From the NCBI GenBank assembly GCA_030597995.1, contig JAUVQV010000079.1, positions 1 through 5,679 on the forward strand: 5,679 nucleotides of DNA. Direction: 5' to 3'. The stretch comes from Candidatus Rokuibacteriota bacterium. Its GTDB lineage: Bacteria > JAUVQV01. The position numbers and the translations under genes are program-made. A model generated the notes under the pieces. That model was given only the letters and a program-made list of their open reading frames with translations, did no database searches and had not been told where the DNA came from. Every line of letters starts with the position of its first letter. The stretch's first letter is position 1. This document shows positions 4,564-5,679 of the stretch, in pieces.

Positions 4564-5679
4564 ATGTGTGGAGATCACGGAGAGGTAGCGTCGGGGAGCC
4601 GGAATAAAAAGCCGGCCATCTGCGGGATCTGCTCCGCCGGGTGCTGGGTCGAAGTCACCTGTGACAGCGCGGGGCGTATTGCCGAGGTGGCCGCCGACAG
4701 GAGTTCCCCCCTCGGCATGATCTGCCGCATGGGGCACCTCTCCCCCGAGATCGTTTACTCCAAAGACCGGCTGAGGTATCCGCTGCGCCGGAAGGGACCG
4801 CGGGGAACCTACGACTTCGAGCGCATCAGCTGGGACGAGGCTTACGAGCAGATCGTGGCCGAGCTGAAGCGCATCAAGGCCGAGTCCGGGCCTGAAGCCA
4901 CGGCTATCTACACCGGCAGCGGCAGTTTCGAACTGGCCTTCTGCGACATCTTTCAGCCCAAGGGGGTGGCCGTCTCATCGGCGGCCAGCGTCCTCTTTCC
5001 TTTCGGTTCGCCGAACACCCTCGGGGTGGGCGCTCTGTGCTATGTGTCGTTTGCCATGATCGCCCCCCACGTCACCATGGGTGGAATGTTCATCGACATG
5101 TTCACCGACATTGAACACGCCGAGCTGGTCGTAATATGGGGCAAGAACCCGGCGGCCCACTGTCCACCCATGGACTTTCTCCGCGTTGAGGAGGCCCACC
5201 GGCGCGGTGCGAAGATCGTGGTGATCGACCCCCGGCGGACGGCGATTGCGAAGTACCCCGGGGCGGAATGGATCCCCATCCGCCCCGGATCGGACGGCGC
5301 CCTCGCCTTGGGGATGTGCCAGGTCCTCATCGAGGAGGAACTCTTCGACGAGGAGTTCGTCCGCACCTGGACCACGGGCTTCGAAGAATTCGCCGGCTAT
5401 GTCCAGCATTACCGGCCCGAAAATGTCGAGCACATCACCGGCGTCCCCGCGGAGACTGTCCGCTCGCTCGCCCGGCGCATCGCCGCGGCGGACGGCGCGG
5501 CCCCGGTGATGTACAGCGGCCTCGAGTACAGCGACGGAGCGGTGCAGGCCATTCGGGCGACCTTCGTCCTCTGGGCCATCGCCGGCCAGCTCGATGTTCC
5601 CGGCGGACACTGCTTCGGCATGCGGCAGAACAGGTTCCCCGTCAACCGCGAGGGTCACGTGGCCAATCCCGACGTGCGC
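4564..5679 (+). CDS. Molybdopterin (bis-MGD) oxidoreductase catalytic subunit, partial
   Basis: The first 372 codons of a DMSO-reductase-superfamily enzyme; the gene runs past the window end. Cys20, Cys23, Cys27 and Cys54 (CxxC-x3-C-x26-C) match the N-terminal [4Fe-4S] domain, followed by CRMG with Arg where formate dehydrogenases have Lys. DRLRYPLRR and ISWDEAYEQI are typical of the family. Cys159 in GALCYVSFAM is the likely Mo/W ligand by position. VVIDPRRT (about 219) and WIPIRPGSDGALALGM (236-251) belong to the cofactor-binding core. There is no Tat or other signal peptide, so this part suggests a cytoplasmic enzyme. The layout recalls thiosulfate/polysulfide reductases, formate dehydrogenase-like proteins and acetylene hydratase; substrate unknown. 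The start is ATG 4564 or ATG 4549 (five residues longer); neither has a good ribosome binding site, and an in-frame stop at 4537-4539 limits the choice. Confidence 0.93.
   Translation, partial: MCGDHGEVASGSRNKKPAICGICSAGCWVEVTCDSAGRIAEVAADRSSPLGMICRMGHLSPEIVYSKDRLRYPLRRKGPRGTYDFERISWDEAYEQIVAELKRIKAESGPEATAIYTGSGSFELAFCDIFQPKGVAVSSAASVLFPFGSPNTLGVGALCYVSFAMIAPHVTMGGMFIDMFTDIEHAELVVIWGKNPAAHCPPMDFLRVEEAHRRGAKIVVIDPRRTAIAKYPGAEWIPIRPGSDGALALGMCQVLIEEELFDEEFVRTWTTGFEEFAGYVQHYRPENVEHITGVPAETVRSLARRIAAADGAAPVMYSGLEYSDGAVQAIRATFVLWAIAGQLDVPGGHCFGMRQNRFPVNREGHVANPDVR

Noticed and set aside
4975..5658. Minus-strand open frame of 227 codons
   Set aside because: It is antisense to the oxidoreductase, whose frame carries conserved motifs throughout; a GC-rich shadow frame.

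Overview
The window suggests a GC-rich anaerobic Gram-negative bacterium. I lean towards a deltaproteobacterium-like (Desulfobacterota) lineage, but this rests on general impression: a PBP1B-type murein synthase and a lipoprotein imply an outer membrane, a bis-MGD molybdenum/tungsten enzyme suggests anaerobic metabolism, and the tRNAs encode their own CCA ends. No single marker fixes the taxon.

Layout. Positions 1-403 hold no intact gene; on the minus strand there is a short run resembling a decayed transposase C-terminus. Positions 413-3161 carry a two-gene minus-strand operon: a bifunctional class A penicillin-binding protein of the PBP1B type, followed by a small TPR lipoprotein whose start overlaps the PBP stop by 29 bases. 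The pair is a plausible peptidoglycan synthase plus envelope accessory protein. Positions 3250-3825 are lower in GC and hold at most one small plus-strand membrane-protein ORF, apparently with a broken 5' end.

Positions 3826-4355 are a minus-strand tRNA cluster read in the order His(GUG), Arg(UCG), Lys(CUU), ended by a strong intrinsic terminator. The spacer between Arg and Lys is the oddest part of the window. It contains a second, defective copy of the tRNA-Arg 3' end exactly 200 bases from the real one, three tandem perfect hairpins, and a 12-base exact complement of the tRNA T-arm region. This could be the scar of a small tRNA-targeting element, a structured RNA made with the tRNA precursor, or a decayed tRNA gene.

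From 4564 to the window end runs the N-terminal 372 codons of a molybdopterin (bis-MGD) oxidoreductase with a [4Fe-4S] site, divergent from the tRNA cluster. Its substrate cannot be assigned here. Nothing in the window is a CRISPR array, a complete insertion sequence or a recognisable defence system.
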